Assembly: GCF_010015445.1 (NCBI RefSeq)
Contig: NC_053123.1
Coordinates: forward strand, 11,729,434 to 11,793,433
Direction: 5' to 3'
DNA length: 64,000 nt
From: Perca fluviatilis
Lineage: Eukaryota > Chordata > Actinopteri > Perciformes > Percidae
Made by a program: the position numbers and the translations under genes
Notes under the pieces: model-generated
Databases searched by the model: none
What the model saw: the letters and a program-made list of their open reading frames with translations, nothing else
What the model was told of the DNA's origin: nothing
Shown: positions 11,201 through 23,531 of the stretch, in pieces
Layout of the letters: each line of letters opens with the position of its first letter
Numbering within the stretch: the first letter of the stretch is position 1

Positions 11201-13130
11201 TCCATATAAGCACACTTTCTATTTACACAAGATTATCCAGTTATCACAATTGTCTTTCAACCAAAGCAAACACACTTTTCTTCAGAACGTTTTGCCTTTA
11301 CTACTATAAATGACGTTTGCTTACCAATAGGGGAAAATAAAATGCTGTATTGATTTTGATTAATAGTTCAACATATACTGTATGCTCACTCTTAGATAGC
11401 CCTGTTAAAAACAGAAACTTATTGGCAGGAGACCAGCATAATGTCCTGTTTTCACAGCACGTTTTGTAAGAACTCAGAAACCTTAACTGTGTACTAAATG
11501 GAAGAACAAGGGTCTAAATTTAGTTCCTTTGCTTTAGTTCCTGAACCCAAAAAGTCCCTGTTGCAGGGGAAGCACTTTCGGATACAACCATCAGGACAGA
11601 GTTAGCAGGGCACAGTAGCTGTTTATTACTAAATATCTTCAAATTTTGTGTTCAAAATGTTTTTATTTGGTATTCCAGCAGACGATCATTAGCAACTACA
11701 CTTTTTTTGCAAACATAAAACTGACAACTTAACAAAAATACATCTCTCTCTCAATCTTCAACCCCACCCAAAAGTGCTATCCAGTGGTAAAGGCAGGTAA
11801 TGAAGGCGTACAGATTAATCACTAGCTTGCAAAAAAGAAATAAAAGGGGACAAATATCTTCAAATTTTGAGCTTAGTATTTTCCGTCTTCTGTTCCACTG
11901 TACCCTGTTGGTGTTTTACTCAATAATTAAAGGTATTAGATTCTGGTTCAAAATATGTAAAATTATATGTGAAAGTATCTACAAACAAAGAACAGTGATT
12001 AATGATACTCAATTCCTTTTTGATTATGATAGGAGCATGTCCGCCCTCAAACATCCTCCTTAAATGTTGGACTGTGAGCTGAATGTGTTTTAAGTTGCTA
12101 CACTGTAGTTTACGTCAAAGCAACAATTGGCCACAGAGACATCCAATAGATGGAGCTTTTGGACGAGATGATAAAACTGTCCGCCTGTTCTCTCTGGGAA
12201 GATGTCATCCATCCACATCTTTCAGTTCTTAAAATTACTTTGACTTTTCAATAAACCTTGTATTTGAAAAAGGAGAAAAGCACTTAGAGATCATGCCATT
12301 CATAAACTGTATAACATTTTAATTCATGCTACTGGTACTGTATTAAAAGTTAGTTAAGTTAAAGCCCTACAAAAACCCTATTTGTAATGTAAATGTTCCT
12401 GCAAAATGAGACATTATTGACAGTTTGAAAAACAAAAACCTGAAGGTCAGCGACATTTAATCGATTGTATCTCATTTTTAGGGATTCAAACACAAAACAG
12501 GCCTGGGCTTTGGAGTGTTATTGGCTCTGACAAACAAACATAATGCCATGCACTCCTTGAATGGTTTTCATCTGCCAGATGTGCCTGCATGTTTTTTATT
12601 CACATTTGGTATTTAGTCATGGCGTGGACTGTGAGCTTTCATTTCCTCTGTGAGACTGTAAATAAGCCCAGCATCCTCTGGGAGTGACTACATAAAACAC
12701 TCTGTGGTTAGCAGACCTTAGTGCCTGCCAGAGGCATAGCTAAACCATGGACGCTTCACTTCCATCAAATAAAGGCAATAGCCTAGATATCTCTGTTTAT
12801 CTAGCAGAAAAACACACCATCAAAAGACAATCCAACTATATAAAAAAGTATAAAAAGCAAATGTCTGAGTCATTGCAACAACAAAAAAACATAAAGAAAA
12901 AAGGCAGTTACAGTAGGTGATTTTGTTGTTACATTGTTCTGTCCCTAAACGAGATGATGTTATTTAACCAGCCAATGAGATTCAGTATACAATTTTAATC
13001 CAATTTAGATCTGATTATTCTAAACATTTAGTGTTTGATTGTCCTATTTTTTTCCTTTTTTTTTTTGGAAAGAAAATCAGATTTCTTTTGTACCCTTATT
13101 CGTTCTTTCTTTTAAGTAATGCATTTCTGA
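11201..13130. other. Gene-free flank, nothing recognised
   Basis: Nearly 2 kb upstream of the channel gene with no bounded repeat and no credible frame. It could hold distal regulatory sequence, but nothing here proves it. Confidence 0.4.
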
Positions 13131-13990
13131 TGCCTGCTCGGACTTGACTTGGCACGTGTGTTTGTAGCGGTTGAATTCACTTTTAAATATTCCTTTTCTC
13201 TAGAGGTCCCAGCCCCTTGTGATGCGAATGTGACCCGCATGACTAATTCCATTTAAAGGGGAATAACATGCATTAGGGCTCTCACTTTTCTGCCTCGCAT
13301 TTGCATAATTTTGTTTGGCAACTTGGAAAAGGGCCATTAACAGCACTAAGACACACACTGTAAAGGATAGGGACGGAAGCAGATCAATACTTTATTTCAA
13401 CATCTTTAGCAGCATTGGGGTCCAAAACAGGAGCCATTCACAAATTCAGATTCGTGCAGGAGTCTTGTGATGATACCATTAGTTCCTGATAAGAAAACAC
13501 TGTTGTACTATCCTATCTAAGTCTCTGACAGACACGTTCGCTCGATCAATAGTCTTTTACTTTTTTGTTGCAAAGACAAGATTGATTGCCAGGAGTTTGT
13601 GCTCAATTCCATTTCTCGCACTCCTCATTATTGTTTCAATTAGGCATGTTCCAGAGACCTTATTGAGGGTTGCATTAAAAAGCGATGACCCCCTGCGATG
13701 CACATCAAACACCGGATGTTTGGCTGAACAACCTTTGACACCAACTTTATTCAGGTCAAGAAGTGGAAGCGCGTCCAAACAAGCGGATTAAACAGGAGGG
13801 GGGCTTTCTGCGGGAAGCGCTGGGATGACCGGGGGAAGTTGCGGCTCGCGCCAGTGAGGAGGAAATAATCACAATGTTACCTTCTCATGAATTATTAAGT
13901 ACCCTGTGCCTATTTCAGTCCGACTGAAAATGCTGCATTTTCATCTGTGGGTCTGAGGCAGTGTGCAAGGGTGTTTTTTTTATTTTATTT
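13131..13990 (+). promoter_or_regulatory. Proximal upstream region of the asic4a-like exon
   Basis: Repeat-poor sequence just upstream of the exon. It contains an octamer ATTTGCAT (13299-13306), the binding motif of POU-class factors, and a GC-richer stretch at 13790-13860 after lower-GC DNA. No TATA box at a sensible distance stands out. Role as promoter is inferred only from position. The two opposed frames at 13557-13791 have no known domain and are not called as genes. Confidence 0.35.
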
Positions 13991-13995
13991 GACAG

Positions 13996-14311
13996 CTGTA
14001 TTACTGCTGATAAGCGAGACTGTGAGCTGATCAAGTAGTGAGACAAGCGTTCAGAGCAGTAGCAGCACAGCAGCAGCAGCGCTCTAGTCACTAGGAGCCG
14101 TGGCGGCAGAAGCAGCGGCAGCACTATCAGTCACAGCAGAGGCAGCAACGGCAGCAGCAGCAGCAGCAACAAACTCTCGCCTGTCTTTTTCTCTTCTTTC
14201 TGGAGTTGTTTTCTGCTCAGAGGACAAAAAGCCAAGGAAGAAGGAGGGAAGTGATCCAGGGCTGATAGCTGCCATCAAAAACAAAACCAAAACGCAGACC
14301 TGGCTGCCCCC
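13996..14311 (+). other. Probable 5' leader of asic4a-like mRNA, GCA-rich
   Basis: The stretch from about 14056 to 14172 is an interrupted GCA/CAG trinucleotide tract (AGCAGCAGCAG, GGCAGCACTA, GCAGCAGCAGCAGCAGCAAC) directly 5' of the coding start, as expected for a structured leader. An in-frame TGA at 14252-14254 closes the reading frame upstream of the ATG, fixing 14312 as the first in-frame start. At 13974-13995 a T-rich run ends in GACAG, which looks like a splice acceptor, so this could be the second exon of the transcript. The true transcription start is unknown. Confidence 0.45.
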
Positions 14312-14887
14312 ATGCCTATCGAATTTGTTTGCAAAATCAAATTTGCAGAGGAGGATGAGAAGCAAAAAAGCAAGCAGGATGGAGACAAGGAGAGCCTGAT
14401 TGAGGAGAGCTGCACACCTCCGGTTAAGGACTTGGCCGGGTTTGCTAACTCCTGCTCTCTTCATGGGATTAACCACATCTTTGTCTCTGGTCGCCTGGGC
14501 ATCCGGCAGACTCTCTGGGCTCTTGCCTTTTTGACTTCACTGGTGCTGTTTCTATACCACGCGGCTAAGTGTGCTATCTCTTACCTGGAGCACCCTCATG
14601 TCACAGCTCTGAATGAAGAGGCGACCCCAGAGATGGTTTTCCCTGCTGTGACCATCTGCAACATCAACCGCTTTCGCTTCTCCGCGCTCACCGATGCCGA
14701 CATCTACCACCTGGCTAACTTAACAGGTCTGCCCCCCAAAAACAAGGATGGGCACAGACCTACTGATTTGATGTATCCTGCCCCTGACATGCAGGACATC
14801 TTCAACAGGACAGGACATCAGTTAGAAGAGATGCTCATGAGCTGCAATTTCAGTGGACAGAACTGTTCAGTCGAGGACTTCTCTGTG
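14312..14887 (+). CDS. asic4a: Acid-sensing ion channel 4, first coding exon (partial gene)
   Basis: This exon codes for 192 residues of a DEG/ENaC-family subunit, the N-terminal part of a trimeric plasma-membrane channel protein; family members are usually about 530-560 residues, so roughly a third is here. The start MPIEFVCKIKFAEED matches the ASIC4 N terminus. A His-Gly gating motif is at residues 51-52, the first membrane helix at about 67-88, and the conserved FPAVTICN at 110-117 opens the extracellular domain. Potential N-glycosylation sites are N136, N165, N179 and N184. The exon ends after Val192 at GTG|GTGAGT, phase 0. The frame stays open to 14998 only as intron read-through. An in-frame TGA lies 57 bases upstream of the ATG, whose context is weak (C at -3). 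Mammalian ASIC4 is not itself clearly proton-gated and modulates other ASICs; the role in fish is less certain. The paralogue choice (4a rather than 4b) is from memory. Confidence 0.93.
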
Positions 14888-14893
14888 GTGAGT
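14888..14893 (+). other. Splice donor of asic4a-like exon 1
   Basis: GTGAGT follows the coding exon at exactly the point where similarity to ASIC4 stops; the family protein continues with a second exon coding the YGKCYTFN region, which is absent downstream in this window. Donor matches the consensus GTRAGT. Confidence 0.85.
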
Positions 14894-15483
14894 GAAAGTT
14901 TCTCAAACTTCTGTCTCTGTCGGACTCTTATCTTATTACATTACTTCCTCGTGATTTATTGGCTTTATATATTTTTTTGTATAAAAGAAGTTCAGTAAAA
15001 GTAACATTTTCACATTTTCGGAAACAACAAATAGACTTGTCTTGTTCATGCGAAACTACTTATAAGCATGAAAGCAAAATAAATACTTTAAGGAAAAGGC
15101 ATGTACTCATCTCTAGGGGCCATTTGGTTCCCACGATATATTTCTGCTTGCAAGATTCATGACTTTGGCTCAGTCGTTGAGCTGTATTTCTTCTCACTAA
15201 GTTCCAAGCAGCAACAGTGCTTCTCTTCAGCCGTGTGTTTCAGCCTGTAACCAAATCTATTATGTCAAAGAACAAAGGCTGTTCCCGAAGAGAAACCGAG
15301 AGCTGTCGTATGTGGTTGTGTACTTTTCCAAGGCAAACTGTGCTTTAATGCTGCCTCCAACTCCAGTAGCTGAGAGTGCATGGCAATAAAATTGTCATCG
15401 AAAATAGCCGAGTCTCCTCTCTTTTCCATTTCTCCCTGTCCTTCCCCCACTCTCTTTCTGACATTGGAGAGCAGCTGCTTTCT

Positions 15484-15523
<40 letters not shown>

Positions 15524-16920
15524 CTCTTGTACCTTTCAGGAGGGAAGGAGTAATGCTTCTTCAACGTTGTATTTCAATCTTGCTGTTAGGATTAAATATT
15601 TAAAGACAGACATACATGATTTTTGCATTAGCCAGATTGACTAAAAGGAATGAAACAGTTTCCATGAGAGATAAAGTGTGTGTGTGAGAGAGAGGGGGAT
15701 CAGGTGAAAGAGGGAGAGTTTGTGCCTGTGTTCTGTGCACTATTTATTAAAGGCACTGTCCTTGCTCGAGATGGATTTCCCCATCTCTCCTGCAGGAATA
15801 GGAATATGCAATTGCTTTAGTGATGATAAAGTGCAGGTGTCAAGTCTTAATAGGGTATGTTGAACATTGAAATGCTCACCTTCCTGAGACCTAAAGATTC
15901 CGTCTTATCACAGGGATGGCACTACATTACCTCTGATGTGCCAAATTACAGCAAAGAAATAATGACATTTCACTGCTTCTCAGTCAGTTTCTGTAACAAT
16001 GTATTGAGTTTTTGTTATTTTACTTTGTTGTGTTTAAGGCAGCCCCTTACATGGAGATGTAAAATTAACTGTGCCATGACAATGGGTCCCCCTCCAAAAA
16101 CAAATCTCAGTTCTATCAGGGAAAAGAAAATGTCATGCTCCTTGGGGAAGCCGAAAAGTTTGATGAAATTCACTCTGAAACCACAACATGCCTCAAAAAG
16201 TTTATAATGTGCTTCTAGCACATTTGATGGCGATGTCCTCTGACACTTTGACACTCGGTCCTCCCTGAGTACATTAATTAGCAGACAATTCTGACATCCA
16301 GGAAATTTCTGTCCCATGTCAGTCCATGAAGCGTCCTATTCCTCTCTTTGGACACTGGGTGACTTCATCACAGATTAAGATCCTGTTAAAGGTTCCCGAA
16401 GCTGCTGTTTCCTCTCTGTCGGCGATGTGATCTGCATTTTCAGGGGCTGTCAGTTAGATTTGTTACAGGCTTCTTGCTGCCTCCAAGCATTACAAATCAC
16501 CTACTCCGAGTCCTGGTGGGAAACAAAACAGTGCATAGAGTGGAAGAACTGGGAGCTGTGGGACCAGGCAGGAGAGCAGAATGTAGGAGTGCAAATTCAG
16601 TCACACGCATGTCAAGTGTGTATTTTGTAACTACAAATCGCACATCATTTGTTACAGCAAGGCAGCCAGTATTACATTTGGTGTCCTATTAATCACATGC
16701 AAGCATGTACAAAGCCACATACACACACATACAAAAGTCTCCTGCCTGCATCGGTCATTATTCGTCCTCTCATGGGGCCTTCCTTCAGGACCCGCTTCTT
16801 GTAATGTGTTTTCCTCTCGATTGATCATTCTGTAAACTCCAGATGTTTCATTTTGGTAATAGCAACATGGATTTGGGGCTCTTGAAATTAAATTGTCATA
16901 GAATGAAATATATTTAAATA
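14894..16920 (+). other. Intron 1, start: one (CT)n microsatellite, no gene
   Basis: A (CT)18 tract lies at 15485-15520. The remaining sequence has no exon with ASIC similarity and no bounded transposon. Open frames here (for example 15857-16207) show no domain. Confidence 0.55.
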
Positions 16921-16962
16921 TTTTTTTTTTTTTTTTTTTTTTAATTTTTTTTTTTTTTTTTT
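16921..16962. repeat. Poly-T tract with one AA interruption
   Basis: Twenty-two T, then AA, then eighteen T. No retroposed body with target duplications could be matched to either side, so it is called only as a homopolymer tract. Such a tract is prone to length errors in assembly. Confidence 0.85.
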
Positions 16963-18292
16963 GGTTAATTTAGGCAAAACATACTGCCTCAAATGTGTGC
17001 TTTAAAATACTTGAATCACAAAAAAATCCTATCAACTATCCTATCTGTATTGTACGTTATTAGTTTATGACAGGAAATCATTAATTAAGCTTCTGTGCTT
17101 TCACTGTTCAGAAGATTTAAATAAATACAAGTCTCAGGGCTCAAACAGAGAAATTTGTTTGCCCCTTTCCAGCATCGTGGACCGGCGTGATTATTTGACG
17201 TAGGTAATAAGGCCATTCTTTATAATTAAAGATTACATTATTGACTTGGATTAATCACAGAAGATAAAGCTGATTCAACAAGCCATGAATAAATAGATTA
17301 TTTTTCTTCCAGTCTAACTCTGAATAATTGTTCATCTATTGTGTTGTGCTGTCGCAGAGATGAGCAGCGAGCCCTTTGGCTTTTTTTAAACAGAGCTCTG
17401 AATTAGTTTGCTCTGACTCTCAGCTGTGTTTGCTGCTGCATTATCAGATTTTGCTCTCAGCAAGGACAGATCGCTTCTGCATATATTCATGGAGATAACT
17501 AAACAGCTATAGGGTGGCATGCGAGGCGAGCTATAAAATCCTGGGTTAACGGGGACAACACTGAGGAGCTCAACACCTGCAGTCTGTCATCACTTTGACT
17601 GAAGCCCCTATTGTGTGTTTTATAGATAATTGAAAGTTTAATAGTGTAAGCCATAGATGATGTTCAACCACCCCTCACTCGTCCTATCCTTCATACTTGG
17701 ATGAAATTTTAAACCAAATTAATTTGAATCAATACTGTGAACAAATGGCACAAAAGAGACGTTATTGTGAGTTGATCTCAATGAGTGTACTGCCCTTGTG
17801 TTGTCCATCAGAAAAAAAGATATTGTGAGCAAAGGAAAAACATGTAAAAAGCACAAATAGGAAAAGCAAATATACGAGCCGTGGGTACAGCGTGCACTTA
17901 AACCTAGAAGGCTGCACATATAGGTAGTAGAGTAGGGCAGCATTTGAGTGTGGCGTGTGTGAATTTTACCTATAGGGTTTGTACCAGCAATGTACAGTAT
18001 TAGACTTTGAGGTGCAAGCATACAGAGATGAGTCACCAGACCTACAACATGAAAACAAGTTTAATATTTTCCTGTCGTGCTGAAGCCGTCCACAAATTTT
18101 ATTTTTAACTTTCAGGTTCAAGATCGCACCACTGATCTTGGTCTCTTACTCGTTGGGTGGTTTTCAAGCATTTGTAAAAAGATACATGAGTGTGATTGAC
18201 CCTGTAGCCACAAGAAATAGATGCCTTGACTCTGATGTTGTCTGTGAGTCCGGCAAAAACTCCCATGCACAACAGGATTTAATTCTCGGTTT
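16963..18292 (+). other. Intron 1, nothing recognised
   Basis: No repeat boundaries or coding signal. The part at 17330-17560 is of more balanced composition than its surroundings and might be conserved regulatory DNA; this is a guess. Confidence 0.35.
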
Positions 18293-18323
<31 letters not shown>

Positions 18324-18380
18324 GTGCGTGTGTGCGTGTGTGCGTGCGTGCGTGCGTGCGTGCGTGCGTGTGTGTGTGTG
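18293..18380. repeat. TG/TGCG microsatellite
   Basis: An 88 bp alternating purine-pyrimidine tract: (TG)n, then TGTGCG units, then (TGCG)n, then (TG)n. The long cysteine/valine-rich frames over it on both strands are artefacts. Confidence 0.95.
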
Positions 18381-19259
18381 AAAATGAGCTGTCTACATGT
18401 ACAGATGACTGAGAGTGACATCCACCTCCCTAGTGGGTCTGCACACACCCCTTAACAGCCTACACACACCACTCTCTCGCGTCTCGCCAAGCCACCCGCC
18501 TTCCCCCTGGTGGAGAGTGAGGAGTGTGGGAGCGTGAAAGTGACTGGCTATGTGGACCAGCTTCGTCTCCAACAGCCTGTCAATTAGCCGTCTACAGTTC
18601 CACTGCTGTGGGTGTCCCTGCAGCTTAGCATGCTGTCTGATATCTGATCCACACACCCAACCCTGGAGGCCAACACTGAGCTTTATTACACCCCCTACAA
18701 CCCAGAAACAAACAACTACACACGCTGTTTTTTCCTCTTAATTTGACCCTTCTTGAGAAATGCAAAAAGAAATATCTGAACATTGATCCCATATCTTTCG
18801 AGGCCAAAGGGAGGACTGCTGCTTTTGCAACCCACTTCATTCCCACTGCACTCCTTCCCCACCTTTTCCTCCTCCTATCAGAGGAAGATGAATTGCATTG
18901 CAATTGGTCGGCTGCACCTCCTGATATGCATCACCACTGTCTAATCAGATGAAACCCACCTGTGACCAGCCACTGGGTAACACCAATATGCAAACAGTTT
19001 ATATTTGAGAAGATTTACCTTTTCCATCACTCCCTGAGCCGGTTTTAAAACCTCACTGTGCCACGGTTTGAAGCGCTCGGTTTGATGGGGAGAATCTCCA
19101 GCTCAGGGATGGCTTTTAACTCAACGATAAAGGCTTCCGATGTTGTGGTACTGCTAAGCCCCCCACCCCCTCCTCTAACCCCTGGGAGTCTTTTACTCAC
19201 ACCGACATTTGTCTCTTTCTGACAAGTCATACACCAAGCTGTTGGTAGTGTTAATGTGG

Positions 19260-19261
<2 letters not shown>
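18381..19261 (+). other. Intron 1, nothing recognised
   Basis: Somewhat GC-richer than the neighbouring DNA. Several overlapping frames of 60-90 codons, none with a recognisable domain. Confidence 0.35.
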
Positions 19262-19317
<56 letters not shown>

Positions 19318-19320
19318 ACA
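19262..19320. repeat. (AC)n microsatellite
   Basis: About 29 AC units with one T interruption near 19313. Overlapping valine/cysteine-rich minus-strand frames are artefacts. Confidence 0.95.
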
Positions 19321-22300
19321 CGGACATGTGTATTTAGAGTGTGTATAGTGTAGATAAAATGCTTCCCCATATAAACACACACAGATTTCATCACAGATTG
19401 AGAGAGTTGGCTCACAAGATTGATCATGACTCTGGACTGGGTGCCCCTCCCTCTCTGCAGGATCAATACATCCTTCAGTCAGATTGCTTCCCTGCCCTTC
19501 CTACTCCAAGCTTGGTGTGACTAATTATCTTGTGCCTATGTTTTGGGCCTATAGTCTCAGCTGCATTTGTTAATGCCACCAGAGTTGGTGAAGAATTTGA
19601 TCTTTAGAACAAGATATCTGTTTGTTTTAGCTTATATCCAGCCCAAATCAATCAATATACACTGTCTACCTTTTCCCTAAAGGGTGCTGAAATTATCGAG
19701 CAACACAAGATGACTCGCAGCTTTGACTGTGTGGGGATGGGGTGGAATGAACGTTTTGATAAAGTGAAATCAAATTTGAAGTCAGATCGAAAAGTCAAAA
19801 TATAAGTTTTTCATATGCAGTTGATTGATGTTGAAGTGCCCCAAAACAGTCTGAATTAGGATCCACCTAATAAAGAGCAAGAGGGAATTTTGATGGAGCC
19901 TGATAAGAATACTCAACCAACTCAACCATACTCAACCAACTCAAAGAGTAATGAATTTGAATGACGAAAACCATGGGCCTACATGTTGCAGGGCCCTGGG
20001 GTAAATGATGTTAGATTTCTCCTTTCTTGATTTCCATATGGCACATGTTCTCCACATTAACAGGGCTAATACATTGTTGTGGCATTTCCAAGTTAAGTCT
20101 GATATTACCAGTTTTAGAAGGTTTAATTCGCTTTAGTAACCCTTATCAAACTAATACATCTCAACCTGACTCACAGCACTGCCCCCAATACCGGTATCAA
20201 TCCCCTGGATCGTTTAAAAAAGAATTAATTAACAATATCAGTGTATTTAGGAAAAGATGATCTCTGTTTGATTAAAGCTAATACATGATTTTAGTAGTGA
20301 GTATGCATTTTTCTCAAAAAAAAAGATTTAAACTTCATTCTGTCACAATAAGTTGTTTTTTTTATTGATTGATAAAATAAAAATATTGATGATGAATAGC
20401 ATTCACAGTACACGCTAACTATGATAATGAAAGCCTTTGGCTGAGCACACTTTAGATGCACACTTTTCTTCTTAGCTGCCAATGTGAGCTTTTTATTTTG
20501 TCATGTTTCCCAGTCTCTGAATACATTAGCGGAAATTCCTCTGAAAAATTAACCAATCTTGCTTTTAGGCCACCACCACATAATGGGTTCATGCTTCTTC
20601 ATTCCCCTTGCTGGTACGGTTTAATTACTTTGGGAGACATAGCACATGCAGGAGGTGGACAAAATATTAGAGACACCTTACCTTACAATGTAATTCGGTT
20701 CAATGCAATAGAGAGGTTTTTGTTAATGAAAACTAAACTTAAAATGTAGAAATCCATTTTGTTTATTAACAGTAAAGCATGTTCAAAATAATGATGAAAA
20801 CTGAAAGGTTACAATAGTACAAACAACTGATACAAAATTAAAATATTTAAATTTTCATTATTTTTTTATTATTTTAAATGCCTATTTCCAACTGAACAGA
20901 AGAAATTTCCAATATGTATCACAGAAGGAGTGTACGTTTGAGATCATGGATTTGAGCCACCAATTTAGAGGTTTCAAATGAGAGAGCAGTGTGTGGGATC
21001 ATTTTGAGTTCATACCAGAAAGTATCACACTTAAGTGCTTAATGTCTTCTGGCAGCCATTTGTGAATTTGAACTAAAAGGGAAAACGAGAAAAAACTAAA
21101 AACACACCTCAATTTTCTCTATAAAGATGTGTTACATCATGTTATGGGGTGAAATGCCAAAGGATAGCCAACAATACCAGAACTAGCATGAACGAGATAA
21201 ATGCGGTTAATCTAACAATGTAACATCATGCTTCAATACAGCTACTGTGGTCTGAACAGTCTGCAGAATACAAGAGAGAGAAACAGCTGTGGTGACGTTA
21301 TACTGTATGTTAAATCAAGGATGTCTACCAGATTACGTGAAGCCATGATAATGAGTGGTGTGCAAGTTTGTTGTAACTTGTTTAATTCCAAATTGAGGTA
21401 AAACTAAACTAGAATACATTTTTCTGACTAAAATAAGGCAGAAACTCAGAACTCAAATAGATGTGGTCAAAAGCTCAGAATACTGAACTTTGAGGGTGAG
21501 GTGGTGTCATATCACCTCTTTATTGCAAAAACACCATGAACACCTTACAATCTATTGTTTGGTGTCCCCATACCAAACAGATTTAAAATGTAGAAACCAT
21601 GGGCAGTGTGACTTGGATGAAAATGTCATTTGGCTACAATTCAGCCCATGGAAATAGCAAACAGCACAAATGTCATAGTGAATATTTACCCCGGGCATAG
21701 TCTGAACATGAAAGCCTCGTCTGTCCGCTTGGCTGGACACTTGGCCCTTATTCTGAATTATGTCTCATGTCACACACTTGCCTGTGCCACTTTTTCGAGT
21801 TTGTTACCCCACAAACTGTATAACAAACAAGCTTTTTAACATCCCTTTCCTGTCTCTTTTTCCCTCTATGGCTACATTACTGTTGGCTATAGTTATGCAA
21901 ACAAGGATTGAACTGTAGTACATAAATACTATGGTGTCATGACAGGTGCGATATTTTGTCTGAGTCTATATGATGTTGGGGTGTAAACCACCTGGACAGG
22001 CCTTCTTGTATGATGACATTTGGCATACCCTGTGGCTTCCTCTTGGGAGATTCGTGCAATGGTTTGTCACATGGCTTCGAGGTTGGGTCAGCAGCAAGTG
22101 CACCAAACACATTTCTTTCTCCACTGTAATGTTAATACCGAATGAAAATACCTGACATTTTATATTACTTAATAATGTACACCAAGCTTATGGAACAATA
22201 TGCCATGAATAATTCAAGTTATTGCCCTCCTAATGTCGCTCCCGCTGGCCACCATTGAGGCAATTTTTTGAGGAGGGACCCTGGTTATGTTTTTATACTG

Positions 22301-22494
22301 TTTTGTAAAGCTAAGAGGAATCAATAGCAGAAAACATATTTCAAAGCAATTTCAAATTTAGTTTCCCTTTTTTACTATTGTAATACTATTAGCAGCTGTC
22401 TGTTATACTCATCAACTCGAGCTAGCTGCTAGCTACTCATTTTAAAATAACATGAGGCCTACATAAACAATGTAGTTTTCAGTATTTACTATAT
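19321..22494 (+). other. Intron 1, no gene; possible repeat fragment near 20650
   Basis: Mostly unremarkable. At 20651-20720 the string GGAGGTGGACAAAATATTAG followed by AGACACC resembles a dispersed fish repeat by memory, without visible ends. A short local duplication (CAACCAACTCAACCATACTC) lies at 19915-19940. Confidence 0.4.
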
Positions 22495-22502
22495 GTTAGT
22501 AT

Positions 22503-23523
22503 TAGGGCTGTCAGCATTAACGTGTTAATCGCGTTGCGATTAAGGGCCAAGCATAACGCGTTGATTTTTTTTAATCGCATGCCGCCATTTATTAATTTAT
22601 TTTCACTTCACTCGGCACATTGTGTAAAGCCGAATTAAAATATCACCGAAGCACGTTAAGCTTGAGCTACCAGCTATGAGCTAAGCATAGTCCAGTTAAC
22701 GTGACTCAGGTTGATGCTAGTGGGCTCAGGCAAAGCACTATTTTGGAGAGTGCTACTCGCCGACCTGTTATTGAAACCAAAGTGCAAAGTGCAAACGCTG
22801 CCTCATCAACCGGTGATCACTGGACGTCAGTGAGTAATCAAAATTATTTAGAAGTTACTGCGCACTATATTGACTCTGGTAAGTAGGGTTGGGTACCGAA
22901 ATGTCCCAACCTAAACGGTAGTAACGAGACCGAATAAGAACGAAAATTTCTGTGCCTCATTTCGGTGCCTGACTTTACAATACACCGGACAGCAGGTAAC
23001 GTTAGCCTACCTTTAGCTAGCAGCTGGATTAAACAGGGTTAAAATGCTGACAGCTAACGTTAAACAGTATAAAGTGTGACTGTATTTCACTGTAGAGGAT
23101 TCCAACACCAGGATGTAACAGTCTGCTCTGCAGCGCAGTAGCTGCCATTGTCGGAATTAAACAATACAGACGGTGCGTTCACTTAAAATAGGTAGCCTCG
23201 TGGTGCATTCACAGTAATTGTAAAATACCCTTTTCCCATCTGGTGGTTGTTTTTGTCGTTCAACGGCAATTTACTGGTGAAATAAGTTATTGTTATAGTT
23301 ATTACAATATTATTAAATCCTTAATTTTGACAATGGCCTTAACAATAAACAAGTTCCTGACTGTTGTTTAGTACCCTTCTTTTTTTCTTCTTTTGTTTAC
23401 AGTAAATAAATAATAAACAAATACAAATCTTAAAGTCAAGTTTAACACATGATTAATCGCGATTAACTATAGAAATTCAGCAATTAATCGTGATTACAAT
23501 TTTTTTATCATTTGACAGCCCTA
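22503..23523. mobile_element. hAT-type element with 8 bp target duplication
   Basis: The termini are TAGGGCTGTCA on the left and TGACAGCCCTA on the right, an 11 bp perfect inverted repeat. They are flanked by GTTAGTAT on both sides (22495-22502 and 23524-23531), an exact 8 bp duplication diagnostic of hAT transposition. Sub-terminal ATTAATCGCGATTAA-type motifs recur at both ends. The 1021 bp element contains a transposase scrap (22701-22886) and, from 22884, the start of another family (TAGGGTTGGGTACCGAA). It is non-autonomous. Confidence 0.92.
22701..22886 (+). pseudogene. hAT transposase fragment
   Basis: A 61-codon frame inside the hAT element contains, at about residues 39-50, DHWTSVSNQNYL followed by VTAHYID. 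This is the block just before the RNase-H-like catalytic core in fish hAT transposases as I know the family. The first catalytic acidic residue region is partly present; the zinc finger, the remaining catalytic residues and the dimerisation domain are absent. The frame stops at the border of the nested sequence beginning at 22884. It is a relic, useful for typing the element, and not a functional protein. Confidence 0.65.
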
Positions 23524-23531
23524 GTTAGTAT

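Noticed and set aside
14084..14476. 130-codon minus-strand frame opposite asic4a exon 1
   Set aside because: It lies over the real exon and the GCA-rich leader; the alanine-rich part is only the repeat read in reverse.
18138..18455. 105-codon frame and its antisense partner
   Set aside because: Both are translations of the TG/TGCG microsatellite.
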